Assembly (NCBI GenBank): GCA_016712525.1
Contig: JADJQX010000001.1
Span: forward strand, 2,246,001 to 2,310,000
Reading direction: 5' to 3'
Source of the DNA: Myxococcales bacterium
GTDB taxonomy: Bacteria; Myxococcota_A; Polyangia; Polyangiales; Polyangiaceae
Length of the DNA stretch: 64,000 bases
In this document: piece after piece, positions 33,851 to 45,475 of the stretch
Position numbering within the stretch: the stretch's first letter is position 1
How the letters are laid out: every line of letters begins with the position of its first letter
Notes under the pieces: generated by a model
Database searches by the model: none
What the model was told of the DNA's origin: nothing
Seen by the model: only the letters and a program-made list of their open reading frames with translations
Made by a program: the position numbers and the translations under genes

Positions 33851-35014
33851 CTACGTGATCGCCGTGACGATCCCCGCGCCCACCGTGCGCTTCCCTTCAC
33901 GTACCGAGAAGCGCATGCCGGGCTCGAGGCCGACGGCCCTCGCGAGCATGAAACCGATCTTGGCGCGGGAGCCCGGGGCGATGGACTCGGTGTCCGCGCG
34001 CACGATCGTGCCCGTGACGTCCGTCGTGCCGAAGAAGAACTGAGGCATGTAGCCTGCGCCGAACGGCGTGTGCCGCCCTCCCTCGTCGGCCCCGAGCACG
34101 TAGAGCTCCGCCTCGCCGCCCGCGTGCGGGGTGACCGAGCCGGGCGCGCAGAGCACCTGGCCGCGGAACACCTCGTCGCGCGCGACGCCGCGGAGGAGCA
34201 GGCCCACGTTCTCGCCCGCGCGGGCCTCGGGGAGCGAGCGCCGGAACGACTCGATCCCCGTGACGACGACGGCGCGCGCCCCCTCGCCGCCCAAGATCTC
34301 CACCTGGGCCCCCACGGGCAAGACCCCGCGCGTGACCCGGCCCGTGACGACGGTGCCGCGCCCCGGGATGGTGAAGACGTCTTGGATGGGCATGAGGAAC
34401 GGGCTCGCGACGTCCCGCTCGGGCGCCGGGAAGGCGTCGAGCGCCTCGACGAGCTCGACGATCGCGCGGGTGCGAGGGCCATGGATCTCCCCCGCGTCCA
34501 CGGCCGCGAGCGCGTCGCGCGCCGAGCCCTTCACGAACCGGACGCCGTGGTACCCGTGCTTCTCGAGGATGTCCGTCGTCTCGAGGACGACGAGCTCCAC
34601 GAGCTCGGGATCGGCCACGTCCATCTTGTTCACGAAGACCACGACGTTCGCGACGCCCACCTGGCGCGCCAAGAGCACGTGCTCGCGCGTCTGCTCCTCG
34701 GGGCCCTGCGACCCGTCGACGAGCACGATCGCCGCGTCCATCTGCGACGCGCCGGTGATCATGTTCTTCACGTAGTCGGCGTGCCCCGGGCAGTCGACGT
34801 GGGCATAATGCCGAGTCGCCGAGGTGTACTCCACGTGCGCGAGGTTGATCGTGATCCCGCGCATGCGCTCCTCGGGCGCCGCGTCGATCTGGTCGAGCGA
34901 CTTGCCCTTCCCGCCGTAGAGCGCGGCCATGACCTTGGTGATGGCCGAGGTGAGGGTCGTCTTGCCGTGGTCGACGTGCCCGATGGTGCCGACGTTCATA
35001 TGCACTTTGTTCAT
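33851..35014 (-). CDS. Divergent translation elongation factor Tu paralogue
   Basis: 387 residues from the ATG at 35012-35014 (GGAG 7 nt upstream; an in-frame ATG lies 6 nt earlier). All three EF-Tu domains are complete: P-loop GHVDHGKT, switch I RGITINLAHVEY, DCPGHADY, NKMD, GRGTVVTGRV, and C-terminal REGKRTVGAG. It starts directly at the first strand, without the usual 8-10 residue N-terminal extension. It differs at sites that are nearly invariant: Gly329 (PQFFFGTTDVTG) replaces Arg333 of E. coli, Ser370 replaces Ala375, His153 replaces Tyr160. It lacks the usual tRNA/secE or fusA neighbours and sits behind a leader ORF and terminator. A condition-specific or antibiotic-resistant EF-Tu is inferred. 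Confidence 0.9.
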   Translation of the reverse strand: MNKVHMNVGTIGHVDHGKTTLTSAITKVMAALYGGKGKSLDQIDAAPEERMRGITINLAHVEYTSATRHYAHVDCPGHADYVKNMITGASQMDAAIVLVDGSQGPEEQTREHVLLARQVGVANVVVFVNKMDVADPELVELVVLETTDILEKHGYHGVRFVKGSARDALAAVDAGEIHGPRTRAIVELVEALDAFPAPERDVASPFLMPIQDVFTIPGRGTVVTGRVTRGVLPVGAQVEILGGEGARAVVVTGIESFRRSLPEARAGENVGLLLRGVARDEVFRGQVLCAPGSVTPHAGGEAELYVLGADEGGRHTPFGAGYMPQFFFGTTDVTGTIVRADTESIAPGSRAKIGFMLARAVGLEPGMRFSVREGKRTVGAGIVTAIT

Positions 35015-35150
35015 GGTCATTCTCCAACTTCGGTATCCGGGCACACGTGTGCCCGAGCCTGCCGCGCGCCATGCGCGGAGACGTGCTGCGGCGATGGTCC
35101 GTGAGCCCTCCCGAGCGGTGCTCGAGGTCACCGTGGGCCGCACGAACGCG

Positions 35151-35192
35151 CCAAAAACGCAAAACCCCTCGGGCCTAGTGGGCCGAGGGGTT
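35151..35192 (-). terminator. Leader terminator (attenuator) before the EF-Tu paralogue
   Basis: On the minus strand the arms at 35180-35192 and 35163-35175 (beginning AACCCCTCGG, ending CCGAGGGGTT) pair at 12 of 13 positions around a 4-nt loop. TTTT then GCG then TTTTT follow. It lies 20 nt after the leader ORF stop and about 140 nt before the EF-Tu start codon. Confidence 0.85.
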
Positions 35193-35212
35193 AGGACTCG
35201 CCGGACTCGCCT

Positions 35213-35320
35213 TCAGCGATCCGGCCGACGTTCGTTCCCGCGCTCTCGACACACGACGGCCACGCGCGACTCTTTCGAGTCGTCCTTGCGTGAGTCGGAT
35301 GAGAGCGCAAAGAGGAACAT
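35213..35320 (-). CDS. Short leader ORF upstream of the EF-Tu terminator
   Basis: 35 codons starting MFLFALSSDSRKDDSKES and ending in an Arg-rich RGNERRPDR. GGAG lies 6 nt before the ATG, though the predicted transcript start is so close that the ORF may be nearly leaderless. Inside the ORF, CGACTC-GAAA-GAGTCG forms a 6-bp tetraloop hairpin. After the stop, GGCGAGTCC occurs twice in tandem; its GAGTC can pair with the GACTC copies in the ORF, offering alternative structures. Position between promoter and terminator suggests a regulatory peptide whose translation controls read-through. Confidence 0.5.
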   Translation of the reverse strand: MFLFALSSDSRKDDSKESRVAVVCRERGNERRPDR

Positions 35321-35332
35321 AGGATTCTCCGC

Positions 35333-35360
35333 AGTATGAACCGAATACCCGAATTGTCAA
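35333..35360 (-). promoter_or_regulatory. Sigma70-type promoter for the EF-Tu leader
   Basis: Perfect -35 TTGACA (35355-35360), 16-bp spacer, -10 CATACT (35333-35338, 4 of 6). The start site would be near 35326, a few bases before the leader ORF. Confidence 0.6.
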
Positions 35361-35390
35361 GCCGTGCCCGAAGCGTGGCCTCACGGGCCT

Positions 35391-36503
35391 CTACCGGGGA
35401 GGTGGACCGACGGACTCGAACCGCTCAATCAGCGTACGAGCGAATGTGGCGGGCTCCTCGAAGATGGGAGAGTGCGCGGAGCGATCGAACCAAATGAGCT
35501 CCTTCCTCGGCGCCGTGAGCTTCTCGACGTAGCGCTCCACGATCACCGAAGGGGTCGTGTAGTCCATCCTACCCTGAAGGAAGAACACCGGCACCGAGAC
35601 GGAAGGGACCTGCTCGAGCAAGTTGACCCTAAGGTACTCGGGACCGACCGTCTTGAGCGAGAACGCTATCGCCTTCGGATAGGCCAGAATGTCACCGAGC
35701 GAGTACTCAGGCGCGCCCATCACGATGCTCGTTGCGAGGCTAGCGTTCCGCTTGTCGTACAGCGTGCCACCGAGCTCTTGGAGCCACTCGCGCTGCTTCG
35801 TGACTTTCGCGAGCACCTCGTCGGGGTCGCCTGCGTAGGGCGGGCGGCCGAGCTCCGCGAGCTCTTTCAGCGCCGTCGCGTTCCCCGTTTCACGTGCGCG
35901 TCGAACGGTGAACTCGTACGAGAGCCGCTCTCCTTCCGCGACGTTCACGCTTTGGCCCGTGCCTGCGTACGCGACGCAATCCTCGGGATGGCGACTTACG
36001 TAGAGCATGCCGAGCGCCGAGCCCCATGAGTGGCCCAGGAGGTATACCTTCTCCTTCGCGAACGTTCTCTTGAGGTGGGCGACGAGCTCGTGCAGGTCGC
36101 CCAGGAAACGATCGATGGTCATCGTCCTCGGGTCGGTGCCGGCGCGGAAGGTCTTTCCCGCGCCGCGCTGTTCCCACGAGACCACCACGAACCTTCGCTC
36201 GAGGTCTGCGCCGAAGGCCCTCACGAAGGGCAGCTCCGAGCTCCCTGGGCCGCCGTGCAGGTACACGAGGACGGGGCGCCGCGTGTCGTGCCCGCGCTCG
36301 AGGATCCATTGATCGAGGCCGCCGAGTCGAACCTGACGGAGCCGAGCCACGCTCCCTGGGATGGCCTTCCCGGACCCGTCGACGATCGGCGTCGTGCTCG
36401 GCGTGCATCCTCCAACCACGCTTGCGCAAGCAAGCGCGGCCACCTTGCCGAGGAGGGCGCGCGTGCTCGCAAGGGCCCGCGACAGACGGAGTAGGTAGGT
36501 CAC
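35391..36503 (-). CDS. Proline-iminopeptidase-like alpha/beta hydrolase lipoprotein
   Basis: 370 residues. The signal region ends ASVVGGC. The hydrolase fold has the oxyanion motif VYLHGGPGSSE, VVSWEQRGAGKT, nucleophile Ser in LLGHSWGSALG, Asp in FLQGRMDYTTP and His in RSAHSPIFEEP, the order of S33 prolyl aminopeptidase-like enzymes. The GTG start at 36501-36503 overlaps the TetR stop (GTGA), so the two are translationally coupled. It presumably acts outside the cytoplasm on a peptide, ester or lactone that relates to the TetR ligand. Confidence 0.85.
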   Translation of the reverse strand: MTYLLRLSRALASTRALLGKVAALACASVVGGCTPSTTPIVDGSGKAIPGSVARLRQVRLGGLDQWILERGHDTRRPVLVYLHGGPGSSELPFVRAFGADLERRFVVVSWEQRGAGKTFRAGTDPRTMTIDRFLGDLHELVAHLKRTFAKEKVYLLGHSWGSALGMLYVSRHPEDCVAYAGTGQSVNVAEGERLSYEFTVRRARETGNATALKELAELGRPPYAGDPDEVLAKVTKQREWLQELGGTLYDKRNASLATSIVMGAPEYSLGDILAYPKAIAFSLKTVGPEYLRVNLLEQVPSVSVPVFFLQGRMDYTTPSVIVERYVEKLTAPRKELIWFDRSAHSPIFEEPATFARTLIERFESVGPPPR

Positions 36504-37132
36504 TTGGGGCGTCTCCTGGCCTTTCGGGGAGAAGGATCGACGAGCGCCATGGGGCGCACCTCGGCCGTGGCGAGGGTGGCGCCGATGAGGACGGCACCGA
36601 CGCGTTGGAGCTTTTCAGCTACCCACGCCTCGTCGAGATTCGCGACGAGCGACGCCGAAGCCATGCTCGCGAGGCCATGGGTATAGAGCCATAGATCGAG
36701 GACGAGCACGCTTCGCCGCTCCGCAGTCACATCGCCGATGCCGGGGGTCGTCGCCGCTGCCGCTTCGAGGCGTCCGAGGAGGTCGAGCACCATCTTGGCC
36801 ACGCCGTGGCGCTCGAGGAAGAGCGCCCGGTAGAAGTTCGGCTCGTCGCGCGCGAAGAGCACGATCCCGATCCCGGCGGAGCGGAGCGCCGAGGGGACAT
36901 ACGGCTTCGTCATGTACGCGACGAGGTGAGAGAAGATGTGGGTCAGCGTCGCCTCGGTGAGCGCGTCCATGGACGCATAGATGCGGTAGATCGGGGCGAC
37001 GGAGCACCCGAGCTCGTCGGCGACGGCCCGGCACGAGAGGGCAGGTAGGCCCTTCTTCCTGACGATGGTCGTCGCGGCCGTGAGCACGCGTTCGGGCGAT
37101 ACGGTAACCGGAGGTGGGCTCATAAGAGGCAT
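36500..37132 (-). CDS. TetR-family regulator
   Basis: 210 residues if the ATG at 37130-37132 is used; a second ATG at 37121-37123 would remove three. The N-terminal helix-turn-helix is ALSCRAVADELGCSVAPIYRIYASMDAL. The C-terminal domain is helical, with aromatic/Leu-rich ligand-pocket helices and a basic tail (RKARRRPK). Its start codon abuts a 14-bp palindrome that covers the -10 element, the classic layout of TetR self-repression. It heads a two-gene operon with the S33-like hydrolase lipoprotein. Confidence 0.9.
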   Translation of the reverse strand: MPLMSPPPVTVSPERVLTAATTIVRKKGLPALSCRAVADELGCSVAPIYRIYASMDALTEATLTHIFSHLVAYMTKPYVPSALRSAGIGIVLFARDEPNFYRALFLERHGVAKMVLDLLGRLEAAAATTPGIGDVTAERRSVLVLDLWLYTHGLASMASASLVANLDEAWVAEKLQRVGAVLIGATLATAEVRPMALVDPSPRKARRRPK

Positions 37133-37146
37133 ATGTTATGTAACAT
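37133..37146. promoter_or_regulatory. Palindromic TetR operator candidate
   Basis: ATGTTA-TG-TAACAT, arms perfect, extendable to 20 bp with 16 symmetric positions. It is strikingly A/T-rich for this genome and overlaps the -10 element. Confidence 0.7.
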
Positions 37147-37163
37147 GTGCTATTTAACGTCAA
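37135..37163 (-). promoter_or_regulatory. Promoter of the TetR-hydrolase operon
   Basis: -35 TTGACG (37158-37163), 17-bp spacer, -10 CATAAC (37135-37140). The -10 lies inside the palindrome. The start site would fall beside the first ATG, implying a leaderless or very short-leader transcript. Confidence 0.6.
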
Positions 37164-37255
37164 GGTTGGGAGGGCTCAGCAACACACGACGCTGGGAGAA
37201 ACCTTCGTGCCGCTCTCCCTTCCCCCCCGCGGCGCCATGAACTAATCCCCTCGCC

Positions 37256-38749
37256 GTGGTCCGCGTCGTCGCTCCTCTCTCCGTCCTCGCGTTCGTCGGC
37301 TTCCTCGCGGCGCACACGGCCTCGTCGCGCGCGGCCTCCACGCCGTCGCCGCACGCCGCCTCCGCTGCGCCGCCCTCGAGCTCTCCGGCGTCGAGCGCGG
37401 CCCCCGCGGCCTCGAGCGCGCCCCAAGCGCCACGTGCTCCGGTCGCGCCGCCCAAGGCCCTCGTGCACACGACGGTGCGCGGCCCCGAGGTCGCCCTCGT
37501 CACGCTCCGTGAGCGAGGCGCCGCGCCGAAGACCCTCACCTTCGCGGAGCTCGCGACCACGCGCCTCCCGAAGGGCAAGGTGCAGGTCACCTTCACGGCC
37601 GAGGGCGAGGCCCTCTACGTGCCCCACTGTGGCGGGAGAGGGAAAATCACGGTCGCCGGGTGCGACGTGGGCGCCCCGAAGGAGGGTCCCTTCGTCACCA
37701 AGCTCCCCCCCGGCCGGAGCGACGTCGCCCTCGAGATCGACGCGTCGGCGTACGAGCGCCGCGTCGCGTGCGGCGAGGCCCCGCGCACCGGCGCGCTCGA
37801 AGAGTCGCCCTTCGGGTTCACCACGCTCACGTTCGCGAGCCCCTCGTCGGCGAAGGGCGGCGGCAAGGCCGTCGTGTACGTGCCGCGCTCGGTCGACCTC
37901 TCCACGAAGGTGCCCGTGCTCGTGGGCGTGCACCCGTGGAACGGCGGCACGTGGACGTATGCGCAATACACGGGCCTCGTGCGTGAGGCCGAAAAATCCG
38001 GGGTCGTGCTGCTCCACCCGAGCGGGCTCGGCAACTCGCTCTACGTGGCCGAGGCCGAGGCCGAGGTGCTGCGCGCGCTCGCGGCGCTCGAGGCCACCGT
38101 CGACGTCGACCCGCGGCGTGTCTCGATCTGGGGTGCGTCGATGGGCGGGGCAGGGGCGACCACGATCGGCTTTCACTCGCCCTCGCGCTTCGCGAGCGTC
38201 GTGAGCTTCTTCGGCGACTCGAAGTACGACATGACCACCTACGTGCGCACGATCCTCGGCGACGAGGTCGGCGCACGCCGCGTGAACGCGCTCGACGTCG
38301 TCGAGAACGCGCGGCACCTTCCGGTGTGGCTCATCCACGGCGAGGCCGACACGACGTCCCCCATCGCGCAGAGCGAGATGCTCCAGTCCGCCATGAAGAC
38401 GCGCGGCTTCGACGTGCGCTTCGATCGCGTGCCGGCCATGGGCCACGAAGGCCGCCTCGTCGAGAAATTCTCGGCCGACGTCGTGCGCATCGCCGCGAAG
38501 GCCCGCGCGCCCGAGCACCCCGCGCGGGTCACCTTCCGCAGCGTGCGCCCCGAGGACACACGCGCCTACGGCGTCACGATCGAGCGCGCAGGCACCACCG
38601 ACGCGTACGTCGACCTCGAGGGCGTGGGCGGCGTCGTGCGGGTGCGCGAGGCCACGGGCGTGCGCGGCGTCGTGCTCGCGGACGGAGCGCTCGGCGTGCC
38701 CCGCGGCGCGAAGGTCGAGGGCGTGAGCGTGCCCGTGCGCTGGGAATGA
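37256..38749 (+). CDS. Secreted esterase, PHB-depolymerase/DLH-like
   Basis: 497 residues from a GTG. The signal peptide (about 1-26) is followed by an Ala/Ser/Pro linker (to about 68). Residues about 75-185 form a beta-rich N-terminal domain with paired Cys (HCGGRG, VAGCD). An alpha/beta hydrolase domain (about 190-430) has VHPWNGG as oxyanion loop, nucleophile Ser in WGASMGGAGA, Asp in IHGEADTTSP and His in MGHEGRL. A beta-rich C-terminal module (about 425-497) may bind substrate. It is the second PHB-depolymerase-like enzyme in this window. Confidence 0.82.
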   Translation: MVRVVAPLSVLAFVGFLAAHTASSRAASTPSPHAASAAPPSSSPASSAAPAASSAPQAPRAPVAPPKALVHTTVRGPEVALVTLRERGAAPKTLTFAELATTRLPKGKVQVTFTAEGEALYVPHCGGRGKITVAGCDVGAPKEGPFVTKLPPGRSDVALEIDASAYERRVACGEAPRTGALEESPFGFTTLTFASPSSAKGGGKAVVYVPRSVDLSTKVPVLVGVHPWNGGTWTYAQYTGLVREAEKSGVVLLHPSGLGNSLYVAEAEAEVLRALAALEATVDVDPRRVSIWGASMGGAGATTIGFHSPSRFASVVSFFGDSKYDMTTYVRTILGDEVGARRVNALDVVENARHLPVWLIHGEADTTSPIAQSEMLQSAMKTRGFDVRFDRVPAMGHEGRLVEKFSADVVRIAAKARAPEHPARVTFRSVRPEDTRAYGVTIERAGTTDAYVDLEGVGGVVRVREATGVRGVVLADGALGVPRGAKVEGVSVPVRWE

Positions 38750-38774
38750 CGCGGGACGTGGTAACACGCGCCCC

Positions 38775-39563
38775 GTGACCCCCGAAGATCACAGAGCCGC
38801 ACTCGAGGCGAAGCTCGGCGAGCCCATCACCCTCGACGCCCTCTCGGGCGCGTGGAACATCCTGCAGCGCAAGCGCGGCCACCGGCACTCCACCGACGAC
38901 GTGCTCACCGCGTACTACGCGTGGGTCCACGGGCCGAAGGTCGACCACGCGCTCGACCTCGGCACGGGCATCGGCACCGTCGGCCTCCTCGTGCTCCACG
39001 GGCTCGGCGAGGGCGCGCACCTCACGTGCGTCGAAGCCCAGGAAATCAGCTTCACGCAGCTCCTCGCGAACCTCGCGATGAACGGCCTCGAGGGCCGCGT
39101 GTCCCCGATGTACGGCGATCTGCGCGAGGCCCGCTTCGAGCGCACCTTCGACCTCGTCACGGGCAGCCCGCCCTACTTCGACGTCTCGGCCGGCATCGTC
39201 CCGCAAGACTCGCAGAAGGCCCACGCGCGCTTCGAGCTCCGCGGCACCGTCGCCGACTACGCGCTCGCCGCCGAGCGGGCCCTCTCGCACGCGGAGCACG
39301 CGCGGTTCGTGTTCTGTTTCCCCACGGCGCAGAAGGCCCGCGCGTTCGACGGTTTGCACGCCGCAGGCTTCTCGGCCATCGCCCACAGGGACGTCGTGCC
39401 TCGCGAGGGCCTTACGCCGCTCTTCTCGCTCTTCGCGTGCAAGCGTGGCACACACGAAGAAGTCGCCGAGCCCCCCCTCGTGGTGCGCACACCCGACGGC
39501 GAGCACACCGCCGAGATGCGGGCCGTGCGTCGGCATTTCGGCTTCGTCGTGCCCGAGCCTTGA
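38775..39563 (+). CDS. TrmN6-like SAM-dependent methyltransferase
   Basis: 262 residues from a GTG. ILQRKRGHRHSTDDVLTAYYA near the start is the block seen in tRNA1(Val) A37 N6-methyltransferases. Motif I is LDLGTGIGTVG. The catalytic amino-methyltransferase motif NPPY appears as GSPPYF, with Ser in place of Asn. The C-terminal part is shorter in homology but continuous. N6-adenine methylation of tRNA is the best guess; the NPPY change leaves the target open. It follows the esterase by 25 bp. Confidence 0.8.
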   Translation: MTPEDHRAALEAKLGEPITLDALSGAWNILQRKRGHRHSTDDVLTAYYAWVHGPKVDHALDLGTGIGTVGLLVLHGLGEGAHLTCVEAQEISFTQLLANLAMNGLEGRVSPMYGDLREARFERTFDLVTGSPPYFDVSAGIVPQDSQKAHARFELRGTVADYALAAERALSHAEHARFVFCFPTAQKARAFDGLHAAGFSAIAHRDVVPREGLTPLFSLFACKRGTHEEVAEPPLVVRTPDGEHTAEMRAVRRHFGFVVPEP

Positions 39564-39622
39564 GCGAACTTCTCAGGTGAGTCTTCGTTGCCGGTGAGGC
39601 CCTGCCTCGTAGGGTGCCCGCC

Positions 39623-40657
39623 ATGCAGTCGCGCAGCGTGGTCTCGTTCGTCCTCGGCGTCTTCTTCCTCGCGTGCGGCGCCGCCGCGGGCGATGGAGCA
39701 GGGGATCTTACCGCCGACGCCGGCACGCCCACGACCGACGCCGACACGCCCGTCGATTCGAGCGTGCAGCCCGACGCGGGCCGCGCCGACGTCGTGTCGG
39801 GGCCCACCGTCGGGCTCGATCGCGCGGCCCAGCTCGTCGGAGAGACGCTCTGCGGCTTCCACGAGCGCTGCTTTCAAACCTACGTTCAGGACTTCTTCCC
39901 GAGCCTCTCGGCGTGCTCGGCGCGGTACGCCGCGGCCTTCAAGGCGACCCACGCGCCCGACGCGCTCTTCGCCGAGGCCGACCTCGTCACCATGGCCACG
40001 TGCGAGGCGAAGCTCACTTGCGACGGCCTCTACGGCGGAACCTGGCAGACCGCGTGCCCTTCGCCACGCCCCGTGAACGCGCGCGCCGAGGGGGCTCCGT
40101 GCGTGAGCGACGTGTCCTGCGCGAGCGAGACGTGTGTCGCTACCACGCCGGGCGCGTGTGGTACCTGCCGCGCCCGCGACGAGTCGAAGGCCGGCGAAGC
40201 GTGTGGCGAAGGCCAAAAGCGCTGCGCCAAGGGGCTCACCTGCCTCTCGAGCAAACGCTGCGTCGCGGTCCGCGCCCTCGGCGAGACGTGCGACACCTCG
40301 AACGCGCTCTGCGGCAACGGCCTCACGTGCCAGGGCGGAACGTGCGCCAAGCTGCCCGCGGCCGGCGAGGCCTGCGACGCGCGCGGCGGCTGCGATCCCT
40401 ACCGGCTCGCGGGCTGCGGCACCGACGGCCAGTGCGCCGCCGTCACGAACCTCGCCAAAGGCGCCACGTGCGAGCTCGGCGCGCTCGCGACCTGCGGCAG
40501 CGGCGAGACCTGCACCCCTGGCGACGGCGGCGCGACCGGCACGTGCGTCGCGCGCAAACCCGCGGGCACGGCGTGCCGAAGGTCCCAAGAGTGCGAGATC
40601 TTCGCGACCTGCACGGGAGGCACCTGCGCCGACCCCAAGGGCCCGGTCTGTCGCTAA
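39623..40657 (+). CDS. Cys-rich lipoprotein
   Basis: 344 residues. The lipobox is FFLAC, followed by an Asp/Ala/Thr linker (about 20-65). A helical region (about 68-140, with paired Cys in CGFHERC and CEAKLTC) precedes about 200 residues of Cys-rich repeats of the form Gly-x-x-Cys...Cys-x-x-Gly-Leu-x-Cys (GLTCLSSKRC, GLTCQGGTC, TCTGGTC), resembling dickkopf/EGF-like repeats found often in myxobacterial lipoproteins. Surface-exposed and disulphide-bonded by inference; function unknown. Confidence 0.75.
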   Translation: MQSRSVVSFVLGVFFLACGAAAGDGAGDLTADAGTPTTDADTPVDSSVQPDAGRADVVSGPTVGLDRAAQLVGETLCGFHERCFQTYVQDFFPSLSACSARYAAAFKATHAPDALFAEADLVTMATCEAKLTCDGLYGGTWQTACPSPRPVNARAEGAPCVSDVSCASETCVATTPGACGTCRARDESKAGEACGEGQKRCAKGLTCLSSKRCVAVRALGETCDTSNALCGNGLTCQGGTCAKLPAAGEACDARGGCDPYRLAGCGTDGQCAAVTNLAKGATCELGALATCGSGETCTPGDGGATGTCVARKPAGTACRRSQECEIFATCTGGTCADPKGPVCR

Positions 40658-40677
40658 AAGCGAACGAGTACGAATGG

Positions 40678-41616
40678 TTAGCGCTTCGTCCGGCGCAGCC
40701 TATCGCGCCGCCCCACGACCCACGCGAAGCCCGCCATGCCCAGGCCCACGGGGAGCGGCACGCCCGAGAGATCCGCTCCGGCCGCGTCGCAGCGCGAGCA
40801 CCCGCGCGCGGTCATCGCGACCTTCTTCACGTCGACGAACGTGTCGCGGTTCGGGAGCGAGCCGCGCATCGTCACGCGGTGGACGAGGTGGTCCGGCGAC
40901 ACGAGGCCTTGGGTGCGCGCGACCTCGACGCTCTCTTTCGCGGCCTTCTCGGAGCGCACGAAGCCGGTCGCCGAGTCTTTCTCGTCGGGCCCCTCGTAGC
41001 CCGACACCTTCGCGTCGAACACGGGCTCCTGGAGGAAGAGCACGTGATCGAAGTCGTCCTTCTCGTGCACGGTGCCGTCGTGGATGTGCAGCGTGGGGAA
41101 GAACACCGTGTCGCCGAGCGCGGTGTCCCACTCGAAGGCGATCGGGTGCGGCTTGCCCGCGGTCGCCTTGAGCTGGAACACCGCGAACCCGTAGCCCTTC
41201 ACCGTGGGCACCTTTTGCCACACGTCCTTCGAGAGCACGAACTGCGCGTCGAGCCGCGAGAAGTCGTCCACCGTCGGCACGAACGACGCGACGAAATCGC
41301 CGACCTCGTGCACCTCGAGCGCCGACGCGGCCGCCGTCTGCGCCTCGGGCATGCCCTTCGAGCCGAAGAGCGACGACGACGGCTTCGCGGGGAAGGCGCG
41401 GTCGAGCGCCGCGAAGAAGTCCGGATACTCCTTGAGGCTCTTGAACCTCACGGCGTCCTCCTTCGCGGGGAGGCGCACCGGGAGCGGCAGGATCATCGCC
41501 GTGGGCGACTTGGCCGTGTACTGCATCTGGTACACGAGCCCCTGCGTCCCCGGGCGGAGCATGCGCGCGAAGATGGACGTTCCGTGGACCTCGGTCGGGC
41601 TCGAAAAGCAGCACAT
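40678..41616 (-). CDS. Membrane-tethered protein of unknown function
   Basis: 312 residues beginning MCCFSSP with no conventional signal peptide. The body (about 10-270) is a soluble beta-rich domain with distinctive blocks AMILPLPVRLP, GYGFAVFQLKATAG and FFPTLHIHDG. The C-terminus has two Cys (RGCSRCDAAG), a hydrophobic helix (VGLGMAGFAWVVG) and a basic tail, so it is either tail-anchored or processed by a C-terminal sorting system. I recall no named family. Confidence 0.6.
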   Translation of the reverse strand: MCCFSSPTEVHGTSIFARMLRPGTQGLVYQMQYTAKSPTAMILPLPVRLPAKEDAVRFKSLKEYPDFFAALDRAFPAKPSSSLFGSKGMPEAQTAAASALEVHEVGDFVASFVPTVDDFSRLDAQFVLSKDVWQKVPTVKGYGFAVFQLKATAGKPHPIAFEWDTALGDTVFFPTLHIHDGTVHEKDDFDHVLFLQEPVFDAKVSGYEGPDEKDSATGFVRSEKAAKESVEVARTQGLVSPDHLVHRVTMRGSLPNRDTFVDVKKVAMTARGCSRCDAAGADLSGVPLPVGLGMAGFAWVVGRRDRLRRTKR

Positions 41617-41668
41617 GGTGGGGCTCCGACGGGCGAGGGGGCGGAAAGTTCCGAGGCCCTCACCCTAA

Positions 41669-45471
<3,803 letters not shown>

Positions 45472-45475
<4 letters not shown>

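Noticed and set aside
40658..40677. Short AAGCG/CGCTT inverted repeat between convergent genes as terminator.
   Set aside because: Only five base pairs separated by a long loop and no T run.
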